Shown one piece after another: positions 36,554-45,557 of a stretch of 64,000 nt of DNA (the stretch's first letter is position 1; each line of letters opens with the position of its first letter). The stretch is from Ignavibacteriota bacterium. Its GTDB lineage: Bacteria; Bacteroidota; Ignavibacteria; Ignavibacteriales; Melioribacteraceae. Location of the stretch: the NCBI GenBank assembly GCA_016708125.1, contig JADJGF010000001.1:2440001-2504000 (forward strand), read 5' to 3'. Below the pieces are notes generated by a model. It saw only the letters and a list, made by a program, of their open reading frames with translations. It ran no database searches and had not been told where the DNA came from. The position numbers were made by a program, and so were the translations under genes.

Positions 36554-38650
36554 ATGTATAAACCTTTTAATAAATTATTTATGGCAAACGAACAAAATAA
36601 TAGTCCGAAAAAGAATAAAGGATTTGGTCCGCAAAAACCAGATGGAGATTTTGATTGGTCGAAAATTCTAAAATCTGTTTTTAGCTGGGGAGCAGTAATA
36701 ATTGCAGCAGTAATTGTTATGCAGTTTTTAAATACAAACAGAGGCGAAGCTGTTGAAGTTGATTACGATGTTTATGAATCGCTGTTGGCGCAAGATCAAA
36801 TAAGCGAAATAAATGTTATCAAATCTGAATTAAATAATTATGTTTTGGATATAAAATTAAAATCGGAACAAACAGTCCCGGTTGGAAAAAATTCAATTTC
36901 CACAGAAAAAATAAGCACCGGAATTATTGAAATATTTATTGAACAACAACAATTGGTTTGGAAGGAAAAAGGAATAAAATATAATATTACTTTGGACTCA
37001 AACGAATGGTTTACGGTTTTAATTAGCTTTTTACCATGGATCTTAATGATAGGGATTTGGGTTCTGATAATGCGTAGAATGCAAGGCGGAGGAACCGGCG
37101 GAACGAGAGGAATTTTTAATTTTGGTAAAAGTCGTGCTAAATTGAATTCTCAATCTTCACTAAAAGTAACATTTAAAGATGTAGCCGGCGCAGATGAAGC
37201 GAAACAAGAATTGGAAGAAATTATTGAATTCTTGAAAGAGCCATCAAAGTTTCAGAAACTTGGCGGAAAAATTCCAAGAGGAGTTTTACTTTTGGGACCT
37301 CCCGGAACCGGAAAGACACTAATGGCAAGAGCAGTTGCCGGTGAAGCTGGAGTTCCATTCTTTTCAATCAGCGGTGCAGATTTTGTGGAAATGTTTGTTG
37401 GTGTTGGTGCAAGCAGAGTTAGAGATCTTTTTGAACAAGGAAAGAAAAGTGCACCATGCATAATTTTTATTGATGAAATCGATGCGGTTGGACGTCATCG
37501 TGGTGCTGGTTTGGGCGGCGGACACGACGAACGCGAGCAGACACTAAATGCGTTATTAGTTGAAATGGATGGATTTGAACAAAATAATGGTGTAATTATT
37601 ATCGCTGCAACAAACAGACCGGATGTTTTAGATCCCGCATTATTACGCCCGGGAAGATTTGATAGACAAGTAGTTGTTGATAGACCGGATGTAAATGGCA
37701 GAGAAGGAATTCTAAAAGTTCATACAAGAAAAATTCCTTTGGCACCGGAAGTTGATTTAAAAGTTTTAGCAAAAGGTACTCCCGGATTAGCCGGTGCAGA
37801 ACTTGCAAACTTAGTAAATGAAGCAGCGTTACTTGCAGCAAGACAAAATAAAAACAATGTTAATATGGATGATTTTGAAGATGCAAAAGATAAAGTAATG
37901 ATGGGAATGGAACGCAAAAGTATGATTATCTCCGAAAAAGAAAAGCGTACAACTGCATATCATGAAATTGGTCACGTTTTGGTTGCATTAAAAATTCCGG
38001 AATCAGATCCAGTACACAAAGTAACAATTATTCCTAGAGGAAGAGCACTGGGTGTTACAACTTATCTTCCGGTGGATGAAAAACATACATATTCAAAAGA
38101 TTATCTTGAAGCAATGATTGCTTATGCGCTGGGCGGAAGAGCAGCAGAGAAAATTGTTTACAATGCTTTTACAACCGGTGCAGGAAATGATATTGAAAAA
38201 GCAACAAACATTGCACGTAAAATGGTTTGCGAATGGGGAATGAGTGAAAAATTAGGTCCTTTAGCTTACGGCAAAAATGAAGAAGAATTATTTTTAGGAA
38301 GAGAAGTTACCAAACATCAAGATTATAGCGAAAAAACTGCGCAAGATATTGATGAAGAAGTTAGAGCAATTGTAACTAAAGGTATGACGCGTGCCGAAAA
38401 AATATTGACCGAAAATATTGAAGAACTTCATAGATTATCTGAAGAATTATTAGAACGAGAAATTCTTGATGCTGACGAAATTGATAAAATCTTAAAGGGT
38501 GAAAATTTGCCACCGGCAAGAAAAAATGGTGTTGATGAATCATCTCATAAGAAAGAAGAAATACCAGATCACGTGAAAAAAATGTTGGATGAAAAAGTAA
38601 ATCGCTCTTCCAATCAAGAAAATCCCGCAAAGGAAAATGACCTCAATTGA
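36554..38650 (+). CDS. ftsH: ATP-dependent zinc metalloprotease FtsH
   Basis: 698 residues. Two membrane helices (about 37-58 and 155-175) flank a periplasmic loop. The AAA domain follows, with Walker A GPPGTGKT at 248-255, Walker [13 protein letters not shown], and second region of homology [18 protein letters not shown]. The zinc site is His470-Glu471-x-x-His474 (HEIGH). The protease degrades misfolded or regulated membrane and cytosolic proteins, including LpxC in many Gram-negatives. GGAGAAATAA precedes the ATG at 36554. The hydrophilic C-terminal tail (about 655-698) is Lys/Glu-rich. The stop overlaps the next gene by 14 bp, so it is translationally coupled. Confidence 0.97.
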   Translation: MYKPFNKLFMANEQNNSPKKNKGFGPQKPDGDFDWSKILKSVFSWGAVIIAAVIVMQFLNTNRGEAVEVDYDVYESLLAQDQISEINVIKSELNNYVLDIKLKSEQTVPVGKNSISTEKISTGIIEIFIEQQQLVWKEKGIKYNITLDSNEWFTVLISFLPWILMIGIWVLIMRRMQGGGTGGTRGIFNFGKSRAKLNSQSSLKVTFKDVAGADEAKQELEEIIEFLKEPSKFQKLGGKIPRGVLLLGPPGTGKTLMARAVAGEAGVPFFSISGADFVEMFVGVGASRVRDLFEQGKKSAPCIIFIDEIDAVGRHRGAGLGGGHDEREQTLNALLVEMDGFEQNNGVIIIAATNRPDVLDPALLRPGRFDRQVVVDRPDVNGREGILKVHTRKIPLAPEVDLKVLAKGTPGLAGAELANLVNEAALLAARQNKNNVNMDDFEDAKDKVMMGMERKSMIISEKEKRTTAYHEIGHVLVALKIPESDPVHKVTIIPRGRALGVTTYLPVDEKHTYSKDYLEAMIAYALGGRAAEKIVYNAFTTGAGNDIEKATNIARKMVCEWGMSEKLGPLAYGKNEEELFLGREVTKHQDYSEKTAQDIDEEVRAIVTKGMTRAEKILTENIEELHRLSEELLEREILDADEIDKILKGENLPPARKNGVDESSHKKEEIPDHVKKMLDEKVNRSSNQENPAKENDLN

Positions 38651-39284
38651 TAAAGGTTCCATAGATTTTAAAGGTGAATTGCTTAGAAAAAGTATTCACC
38701 TTTGTTCTTTATCTATCCCAATTATATATAATTTTATTTCCAAATCTGAAGCATTAACTATTCTTATTCCAATTACACTCATATCAGTTTTAATTGATTT
38801 CAGCAGGTATTATATTCCTTCTCTCAATAAAACAATCATGAATATTTTCGGTTTTATTATGAGAGAACATGAAAACGATATGAAGAAAAAGAATTTAAAT
38901 GGCGCTTCCTATGTTTTTATTGCAGCAACATTAACATTATGGATTTTCCCCAAATTAATTTTTATTACTTCATTTACTATGTTGATAATCTGTGATATTG
39001 CAGCCGCACTCATTGGAAGAAAATTTGGTAAACATAAATTTTTAGCTAAAAGCTTTGAAGGAACTTTTGCGTTTTTTTTGTTTGGAATAATTGTTGTTTT
39101 TATAACTCCCAAAGTTGAAGGCATTTTATTGGAATTTATTATTGGAATATTTGCTGGAGCTGTTGGTGCAATTGTAGAAAATATCTCTTACGGCTGGGCT
39201 GATGATAATTTAACAATTCCGATTTCAATTGGTTTTACAATGTGGGGATTATATTTTCTTCTCTTGCCAAACTTTATTTTATGA
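38637..39284 (+). CDS. CTP-dependent diacylglycerol/polyprenol kinase-family membrane protein
   Basis: 215 residues with about six membrane helices. Family markers are GELLRKSIHLCSLSIP at the N-terminus, an LNGASYVFIAATLT segment, IICDIAAALIGRKFGKHKF (a CDP-alcohol/dolichol kinase-type D-x-A-A-x-x-G-R-x-F-G-K motif) and KSFEGTFAFFLFG. Such enzymes phosphorylate undecaprenol, diacylglycerol or phytol using CTP. Which lipid is used here cannot be read. It overlaps ftsH by 14 bp and precedes the DUF4837 lipoprotein gene, part of the same housekeeping run. Confidence 0.85.
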   Translation: MTSIDKGSIDFKGELLRKSIHLCSLSIPIIYNFISKSEALTILIPITLISVLIDFSRYYIPSLNKTIMNIFGFIMREHENDMKKKNLNGASYVFIAATLTLWIFPKLIFITSFTMLIICDIAAALIGRKFGKHKFLAKSFEGTFAFFLFGIIVVFITPKVEGILLEFIIGIFAGAVGAIVENISYGWADDNLTIPISIGFTMWGLYFLLLPNFIL

Positions 39285-39348
39285 AATATTAGGAACTATA
39301 TAATTTCATCAATGTTTAAAAAGAATTCATTACTAAACTTTTAATTAT

Positions 39349-40443
39349 ATGAAAACAAAAATTACATTTTTTATTATATCAATTTTATTTGCATTAATAA
39401 TTTTACAAGGCTGCGATAGCAAACAACCCGCAAAAGGCGAAGAAGACGAAATTTTTGTAATTGCCGATTCGATAGAATTTAAAGAAGTGGAAGATGAGTT
39501 AAAGCAAACTTTTGGCAAAGTTATTTATACTCCACAGCCGGAAGAACTATTTGAAATTCATAGAAAAAGATTTAGCGATCTTGAAAAATTAAAACTTCGA
39601 AAGAATATTATTATTCTTGCTACACTTGGTACTAATTTGCCAACATCAAATTATTTGGATTCTATTATGGATGATAAAGTTAAAAACATGATTAAATCCG
39701 ATTCTATTTTTGTAATCAACAAATATGATCTTTGGGCTAATAATCAATTGGTTATGATTTTAACATCCTCATCAATTAGTAATCTTAAAAATCATATCAA
39801 AAATAAAAAAGATGATTTACTTTACTATTTTAGAGAAACATCCAATAAAAGAATGGCAAAAGGTTTGTACAATAAAAATTTTGAGCAAAAAAATATTGAG
39901 GCAAACTTAATTACAAAATATGGTTGGATGATGTACATTCAAGCTGATTATCAACTTGCTTTGGAAGTTCCCTCTGATAATTTTGTTTGGATAAGAAGAG
40001 GTGTAAATACCGATATGGAAAGATGGATTTTTGTACATTGGATTGAAAACGCATCTCCGGAATTTTTGCACCAGGATTCAATAACAGTCGAAAGAAATAA
40101 TTTGACAAAAAAGTTTTTTAGAACTACAGATGATTCATCATACGTTGAACTTTATGATGATTATAAAATGGATTCCGAAGTTAATTTTAATGGTAAATAT
40201 GCTTTAATGATGCAAGGATTATGGAGATTTAATAATTTAAGCGGCGGCGGTCCTTTTATCAATTATACATTTTACGATGAGAAATCCAGAAGAATTTATA
40301 TGCTGGATGCTTCAGTTTTTGCACCAAAATATTATAAGAAAAGTATTTTGCAGGAAGTTGATGTTTTACTTCATAGTTTCAAAACTGATTCCGAAGTTAA
40401 TCCGGAAGTAAAGCAAGATATTTTAGAACATTTGGAAAAATAA
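39349..40443 (+). CDS. DUF4837 family lipoprotein
   Basis: 364 residues. The signal peptide (FFIISILFALIILQGC) ends in a lipobox with Cys22, so it should be lipidated. The mature part reads as a DUF4837 protein, seen across Bacteroidota and relatives: EIFVIADSIEF at the start, FGKVIYTPQPEELFEIHR, and late GLWRFNNLSGGGPFINYTFYDE. No catalytic motif is evident, and the family has no established function to my knowledge. It lies between a lipid kinase-like gene and truA in a co-directional run. Confidence 0.82.
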   Translation: MKTKITFFIISILFALIILQGCDSKQPAKGEEDEIFVIADSIEFKEVEDELKQTFGKVIYTPQPEELFEIHRKRFSDLEKLKLRKNIIILATLGTNLPTSNYLDSIMDDKVKNMIKSDSIFVINKYDLWANNQLVMILTSSSISNLKNHIKNKKDDLLYYFRETSNKRMAKGLYNKNFEQKNIEANLITKYGWMMYIQADYQLALEVPSDNFVWIRRGVNTDMERWIFVHWIENASPEFLHQDSITVERNNLTKKFFRTTDDSSYVELYDDYKMDSEVNFNGKYALMMQGLWRFNNLSGGGPFINYTFYDEKSRRIYMLDASVFAPKYYKKSILQEVDVLLHSFKTDSEVNPEVKQDILEHLEK

Positions 40444-40472
40444 TTTTTTAAAAATTATACTTCTAAAATAGT

Positions 40473-41207
40473 ATGCCCAATTACAAAATTACCATCAAAT
40501 ATGATGGTACAAATTTTTTTGGCTGGCAATCGCAGCCGGAAGGCAATACTATTCAAGACGAAATCTCAAAAGCAGTCAGCCAAATTTCTCAAGAAAAAAT
40601 TAATTTAATCGGCGCCGGAAGAACGGATTCGGGAGTTCACGCAATAGGACAAGTTGCAAACTTTTCTCTATCAAAAGAATTACAACTTTACAAATTTCAA
40701 CATTCCTTAAATTGTATTCTGCCTAAAACTATTTCAATATCAAAAATGGAATTTTGTGATGATAATTTTAACGCAAGATTCGATGCAAAAAGAAGAACTT
40801 ATATTTATATAATAGGCAAAAATAAAAATCCATTTTATGAAAATTATTCATATAATTATCCACAAATTAGAAATATAAATCTTGAACTATTAAAAATTCT
40901 CACAAAAAAAATTATCGGTGAATTTGATTTTACATCTTTTTGTAAAACAAATACCGAAACTCAAAATAAAATTTGTAATGTTTTAAACTGTGTTTGGCGA
41001 GAAAATAAAGAATTTTTAATTTTTAAAATTGATGCAAATAGATTTCTGCATGGAATGGTTAGAACTATTGTGGGAACTTTACTTTCCGCTGCATTTAATA
41101 AAAATGATGAAAATTATATTGAGGAAATTTTAAAATCGAAAAACAGAATTCATGCTGGAGAAGCCGTTCCGTCAAAAGGATTATATTTATACAAAGTAAA
41201 ATATTAA
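40473..41207 (+). CDS. truA: tRNA pseudouridine(38-40) synthase TruA
   Basis: 244 residues with the catalytic Asp in GAGRTDSGVHAIGQVANF, an early YDGTNFFGWQSQPEGNTIQ, and C-terminal FLHGMVRTIVGTLLS and PSKGLYLYKVKY, all TruA signatures. It converts uridines 38-40 in the anticodon arm of many tRNAs to pseudouridine. Length is typical. It begins with ATG at 40473, after 29 bp, and is followed by a DUF2231 membrane protein gene. Confidence 0.96.
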   Translation: MPNYKITIKYDGTNFFGWQSQPEGNTIQDEISKAVSQISQEKINLIGAGRTDSGVHAIGQVANFSLSKELQLYKFQHSLNCILPKTISISKMEFCDDNFNARFDAKRRTYIYIIGKNKNPFYENYSYNYPQIRNINLELLKILTKKIIGEFDFTSFCKTNTETQNKICNVLNCVWRENKEFLIFKIDANRFLHGMVRTIVGTLLSAAFNKNDENYIEEILKSKNRIHAGEAVPSKGLYLYKVKY

Positions 41208-41238
41208 TTTTAACTTTAAAAAATTTTACGGAAATATT

Positions 41239-41694
41239 TTGGAATTTTTAGCAGATAAACATCCTTTGGTAATTCATTTTCCAATTGCGTTTTTAACAAT
41301 TTATGTTTTGTTGGAAATTATTTCACAATTTTTCAAAAAAGATTTTATATTGAAATTCACACACTTAAGTTTGTTGATTGGAGTTATTGGCGGAATTGCA
41401 GCGGTTCTAACCGGCAATATGGAGTTTCAGTTACTAACACAAAAAAAATTTTTAACTCAATCTCTTATAAATGAAATTTCCGAACATGAATTTTATGCAA
41501 CTTTAACAATGTGGTATTTTTTTATTTTACTTATCTCAAAAACTTACATTCTGTTGAAAAAGAAAAATCAATCTAAACTCAGCTATTTATTTGTTATTTT
41601 TGCAGTAATTGGATTTTATCTAATTTACAATACATCAAAAATTGGCGGCAGACTTGTTTATGAATTTGGAATTGGCACAAATTTATTAAACTAG
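41239..41694 (+). CDS. DUF2231 family membrane protein
   Basis: 151 residues with four membrane helices. The start EFLADKHPLVIHFPIAFLTI is the DUF2231 signature (conserved His-Pro and His-Phe-Pro near the first helix). It opens with TTG at 41239; no ATG lies near, and GGAAATAT upstream offers only a weak ribosome-binding site. Members are often found near cytochrome or c-type electron transport genes, but no such gene is here. Function unknown. Likely co-transcribed with truA and the barrel protein downstream. Confidence 0.78.
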   Translation: MEFLADKHPLVIHFPIAFLTIYVLLEIISQFFKKDFILKFTHLSLLIGVIGGIAAVLTGNMEFQLLTQKKFLTQSLINEISEHEFYATLTMWYFFILLISKTYILLKKKNQSKLSYLFVIFAVIGFYLIYNTSKIGGRLVYEFGIGTNLLN

Positions 41695-41703
41695 TTTTAT
41701 AAA

Positions 41704-42300
41704 ATGAAACTAAACAAAATTCTAATTTTAATATTTTTTATTTCTTTTAATTTTCTTTCAGCGCAAGTAGAAAGTTATCACGAAGCGAAAGGCGTATTTT
41801 TTTCTTTAGGAGTTGGACCAAGATTTCCTATGGGAGAATTCAGCAGAAGAAGTAATATTGGTCCCGGAATTAGTGCAGTAGTTTCTTACACAGATGTAAA
41901 TTTTCTACCGGTTTTTTTCTACGGAAAATTTGGATATCAAAATCACTCCGGAAATTATAAATTTTATCAAAATTCAGATCATTCAACATTAACGTCAAGT
42001 TTGTTCAGCGCAGATTTTGGAGCAAAATATTTTTTTAATCCAATAGTAGATGATATGTTTCTTCTTATGCCTTTTGCAGAAGGCGGATTTTCATATTCGT
42101 ATTTAACAGAATTTTATCAATTCAAAATTAATTCAGAAAAACCCGACCAATTAGAAAATTTATCCAAAGTAGGATTTCATATTGGCGGCGGATTATCTTT
42201 TTTTCTTATGGATATTATTGCAAGTTACAATTATTTGTATGAATACCAATTTTTCTCACTTGATTTGAGAATTACAATTCCGGTTGCAGCAAGTTTATAA
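41704..42300 (+). CDS. Outer-membrane beta-barrel protein (OMP_b-brl type)
   Basis: 198 residues with a signal peptide (LIFFISFNFLSAQ) and then glycine- and aromatic-rich strands: FFSLGVGPRFPMGEF, GPGISAVVSYTDVNFLPVFFYGKFGYQ, SLFSADFGAKYFFNP and FHIGGGLSFFLMDIIASYNY. The last strand ends in an aliphatic IPVAASL rather than an aromatic, which is unusual for BAM substrates. It resembles small porin-like or OmpW/X-like proteins of Bacteroidota, without a definite family. Nine bp separate it from the DUF2231 gene upstream. Confidence 0.65.
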   Translation: MKLNKILILIFFISFNFLSAQVESYHEAKGVFFSLGVGPRFPMGEFSRRSNIGPGISAVVSYTDVNFLPVFFYGKFGYQNHSGNYKFYQNSDHSTLTSSLFSADFGAKYFFNPIVDDMFLLMPFAEGGFSYSYLTEFYQFKINSEKPDQLENLSKVGFHIGGGLSFFLMDIIASYNYLYEYQFFSLDLRITIPVAASL

Positions 42301-42311
42301 GGAATAATAAA

Positions 42312-43091
42312 ATGGAATTTAAAAATTTACTCGTTAATAAAGAAGATGATATTTTAATCATTCAAATTAATCGCCCGGAAAAATTAAATGCGCTTAATAA
42401 TGAATTATTAGAAGAATTGGATTTTTTATTTTCGGAAATTAAAAATTACAAATCGAAAGTCATAATACTTACCGGAGTTGGAGATAAAGCATTTGTTGCC
42501 GGCGCTGATATTAAAGAATTAAAAAATTGTAACGCAGAAACGGGAAAACAATTTTCAATAAAGGGACAAAATGTTTTCAACAAAATTGAAAATTGCGGTA
42601 AACCGGTAATTGCGGCAATTAATGGATTTGCACTTGGCGGCGGCTGCGAATTAGCTTTAGCTTGCCATATTAGAATTTCAAATAGTCGTGCTAAATTTGG
42701 ACAGCCTGAAGTAAATTTGGGCATAATTCCCGGATACGGCGGAACGCAAAGATTTACAAAGTTAGTTAATACCGGCAGAGCTGCAGAATATATTTTAACC
42801 GGAGATTTATTTGATGCCGAAGAAGCTCTTCGTATCGGACTTATAAATAAAATTACCGCTCCGGAAGATTTAATTTTTGAATCAAAAATTTTAGCAAAAA
42901 AAATTGCAAGTAAGGGACAATTAGCAGTAACGGCAGCGTTAAATTCAATTTTGGCGACAAACAATTTAAATCTTGAAGATGGATTAAAAATGGAAACCGA
43001 ATTATTTTCTAATTGCTGTAACACAAAAGATTTCCAAGAAGGTACTTCTGCATTTTTGGAAAAAAGAACTCCAAACTTTACCAATGAATAA
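42312..43091 (+). CDS. Enoyl-CoA hydratase/isomerase family protein
   Basis: 259 residues of the crotonase fold. The oxyanion-hole segments are AFVAGADIKEL and GFALGGGCELALACH. The catalytic region is FGQPEVNLGIIPGYGGTQR, which keeps the first of two glutamates used by hydratases; the second position also reads as Glu/Gly-rich family consensus. LTGDLFDAEEALRIGLI is the usual C-terminal signature. It hydrates 2-enoyl-CoA in fatty-acid or amino-acid degradation, or butyrate-type fermentation. No other beta-oxidation gene is nearby, so the pathway is undetermined. Confidence 0.9.
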   Translation: MEFKNLLVNKEDDILIIQINRPEKLNALNNELLEELDFLFSEIKNYKSKVIILTGVGDKAFVAGADIKELKNCNAETGKQFSIKGQNVFNKIENCGKPVIAAINGFALGGGCELALACHIRISNSRAKFGQPEVNLGIIPGYGGTQRFTKLVNTGRAAEYILTGDLFDAEEALRIGLINKITAPEDLIFESKILAKKIASKGQLAVTAALNSILATNNLNLEDGLKMETELFSNCCNTKDFQEGTSAFLEKRTPNFTNE

Positions 43092-43121
43092 TTAGATTAA
43101 ATTTTTTATCTGCAGAAAATT

Positions 43122-44123
43122 ATGCTTAACAAACGAAAAATAATTTATATTCTTATTGCAATAGTTGCTTTACTTCTTTTGATAAATGTAGTATTGGGAT
43201 TTATACATATCAGTTTGCCAAATAACAATCCGCAATTTTTAAGTAAACAAATTATCGATGAAAAATTTCAGAAAGTTTTAACTGATTATGGAATTCATGA
43301 AAATTGGATTACGAAAGGTAAAATACAAAAGGGGAAAAGCGATTCATTAAAAAACAGTTTAATTATCCAATTGCCGGAAGACATTCCGATTGCACAAATT
43401 TTAAAAGATATAAGTATAGAATTTGCAAAACAGCCGGTAATTGTTAGTTCATCAGAGGAAAAAATAAATGGATCAACAAATTTAATTATTGAATCCGGAA
43501 ATACAATTAAACTTATTGCGGATTTTAAACATGAAGAAAATTTAGTAAGGGAAGTTTCAACAATTGCGTTTTTACTTATTCAAGTTGAAGATTTAGATGA
43601 TAATGAAATAGTTGAATTGATGAAAAATCCAATACATTTTGGAGTAATTTTACCGCTGGAATTTAATTCAACTATAACTGCCGAAAAATTAAAAGAAGGA
43701 AATAAAGAATATTTTATTCAACTTGATGATGATTCCGATGAAATTGATTTTGAATTAACCGATGATTTAAAATTGGATGAATTAAAAAGTAATTCAAGAA
43801 AAATAATTGCATCATTCAATTCACCACGAATATTTTTTATTGATGAAAACAATTCTGGCCTAACAAAAAGTATTATAAATTTTATTTACGAAAAATTTAA
43901 AGATAGAAATCGAAGAGTTTTATTTTCAAATAATCTTACTTTATTAAAAGGTGAAAACGCAAATGATATAAATTCACTACTAAAATTTCATGTAACAAAT
44001 TTAAAACCGGGCGAAGCAAAAACATTTAGAATAAATGTTGAAGATTGGTTTTTAATTCAAGATGAGCTTACAAATATTCAGAAAAAAGGAAATAAAATTG
44101 TAAATCCGTCTTGGTTACTTTAA
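43122..44123 (+). CDS. Membrane-anchored hypothetical protein
   Basis: 333 residues. One N-terminal membrane helix (about 7-27, IIYILIAIVALLLLINVVLGFI) anchors a hydrophilic periplasmic domain. The body has several compact blocks: LIIQLPEDIPIAQILKDI, then IIESGNTIKLIADF, then a highly acidic stretch LDDDSDEIDFELTDDL and a C-terminal EKFKDRNRRVLFSNN. It resembles an envelope scaffold or a remote divergent polysaccharide-deacetylase-type fold, but I see no catalytic His/Asp set and do not assign a family. It follows enoyl-CoA hydratase after 30 bp. 22 bp later the convergent M16 gene ends. Confidence 0.6.
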   Translation: MLNKRKIIYILIAIVALLLLINVVLGFIHISLPNNNPQFLSKQIIDEKFQKVLTDYGIHENWITKGKIQKGKSDSLKNSLIIQLPEDIPIAQILKDISIEFAKQPVIVSSSEEKINGSTNLIIESGNTIKLIADFKHEENLVREVSTIAFLLIQVEDLDDNEIVELMKNPIHFGVILPLEFNSTITAEKLKEGNKEYFIQLDDDSDEIDFELTDDLKLDELKSNSRKIIASFNSPRIFFIDENNSGLTKSIINFIYEKFKDRNRRVLFSNNLTLLKGENANDINSLLKFHVTNLKPGEAKTFRINVEDWFLIQDELTNIQKKGNKIVNPSWLL

Positions 44124-44145
44124 TTTACTAATTCATTACTCCTTT

Positions 44146-45480
44146 TCATAAATTTTCAATCTCAAATTCTTCAAACTGACTTAACTGATTTCTAATTAAT
44201 TTTTCATCACCTACAACCACAATTAATAATTTTTCAAAATCAATATTTTCCTTTGCTGCATTTAATACATCAGCTTTATTTACATCATCAAGTTTTTGAA
44301 TGTACGTTTCAAAATAATTATTCGGCAAATTAAACAAGGGAAGCAAAGAAATATTTGAAGCTATTTGCGAATAAGTTTCAAACATAGAAGGAAATCTTCT
44401 TACCAAATATGATTTTGCAAAATCAATTTCGTGCTGATGAATAGTATTTTTAATTTCATTTAATTCAAAAAGAATTTCTTTAATTGCATCTCCGGTATTT
44501 TCTGATTTTACAGAAGTTGCTACGGTAAAAGTACTTCCAATTGAATTGTAATTGTAACTAGAGTGTGCGCCATATGTGTAACCTTTATCTTCTCGTAAGT
44601 TTAAATTTATTCTGCTTGAAAACTGTCCGCCCAAAATAGAATTTAAAATTGATCTTGCGTAAAAATCATTTGAATTTCTTCCTTTGGAAAAGTGACCAAT
44701 TCTCAATTCACTTTGAACTGCATTCGGTTTATTTACAACTAACATTTTTTTCTTTGATGAAATTTTATCTTCAGTTTGGTTTTTATTTTCTTTCGATTTC
44801 CAGTTCTCAAAATATTTGTTAAGAATATTTTGAGCGATATTTTTTTCTAAATTTCCTACAACTATTATGAAAGATCCGTTTGGTAAATATCTTTGTGAAA
44901 AATAATCTTTCACATCTAAATTTGTAATTTTTTCAATTGAAGAATTAATTCCACTTGAAGGAAATTGATAATTTGTATTTCGAAAAATATTTTTGTTAAA
45001 AACATTTGATGCAACATAAGAAGGATCATCTTCAAGCTGAATATTTTTTGTAATTAATTTTAATTTTTGTCGATCAAAATCTTCATCATCAAAATTCGGC
45101 TGCAAAATTATTTTTGATAAAATTTCTAAAGATTCTTCAAACTTTTCAATTAAGCATAACAATGAAATTGTTGTAAATTCTTTGTTGGAATTTATATTTA
45201 GAATTGTTCCCATCAATTCAAGTTTATCAGAAATTTCAAATCCGGATAAATTATCTGCACCTTCATCAAGCAACATTGAAGTTAAATAAGACAATCCTTC
45301 TTTTCCAATTGGATTGAAAATACTTCCTGAAGGAATAATTAAATTCATTTGTATGATTGGCAGAGTATCTTTTTTGTTAAAAAATACTTTTACAGAATTA
45401 TCCAAAGTAAAGTTTTCAATTTTGGGAGTAAGAAACTTTAACTTTCCGGTTGGCGTTGGTTTTATTGATCTATCAAGCAT
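44146..45480 (-). CDS. M16-family peptidase-like subunit lacking the HxxEH zinc motif
   Basis: 444 residues with M16 architecture: two homologous halves, with FTLDNSVKVFFNKKD, LPIIQMNLIIPSGSIF and GKEGLSYLTSMLLDEGADNLSG in the first. The position of the zinc motif HxxEH reads Tyr65-Leu-Thr-Ser-Met69, so it cannot bind zinc. The second half contains LREDKGYTYGAHSSYN, which holds the Arg/Tyr pair that completes the active site in two-chain M16B peptidases. The start at 45480 is an ATG. It should act with an HxxEH-bearing partner; the only one in the window is at 57.9 kb. No signal peptide is evident. Confidence 0.85.
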   Translation of the reverse strand: MLDRSIKPTPTGKLKFLTPKIENFTLDNSVKVFFNKKDTLPIIQMNLIIPSGSIFNPIGKEGLSYLTSMLLDEGADNLSGFEISDKLELMGTILNINSNKEFTTISLLCLIEKFEESLEILSKIILQPNFDDEDFDRQKLKLITKNIQLEDDPSYVASNVFNKNIFRNTNYQFPSSGINSSIEKITNLDVKDYFSQRYLPNGSFIIVVGNLEKNIAQNILNKYFENWKSKENKNQTEDKISSKKKMLVVNKPNAVQSELRIGHFSKGRNSNDFYARSILNSILGGQFSSRINLNLREDKGYTYGAHSSYNYNSIGSTFTVATSVKSENTGDAIKEILFELNEIKNTIHQHEIDFAKSYLVRRFPSMFETYSQIASNISLLPLFNLPNNYFETYIQKLDDVNKADVLNAAKENIDFEKLLIVVVGDEKLIRNQLSQFEEFEIENL

Positions 45481-45500
45481 AAGAGTCTTATTTTAGTTTA

Positions 45501-45537
45501 AAAAAAATCCCTATTCTGAAAATCAAAATAGGGATTT
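45501..45537 (-). terminator. Intrinsic terminator of the two-OmpA-domain gene
   Basis: AAATCCCTATT (45505-45515) pairs with AATAGGGATTT (45527-45537). Reading on the minus strand, the A-run 45501-45507 becomes a U-tract. The same stem sequence is reused downstream of the neighbouring OmpA gene. Confidence 0.85.
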
Positions 45538-45557
45538 AAAAAGTAATATAGAAAATT

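Noticed and set aside
42446..43084. 212-codon open frame on the minus strand
   Set aside because: It is the shadow of the enoyl-CoA hydratase gene, which has complete family motifs; the antisense protein has no recognisable fold.
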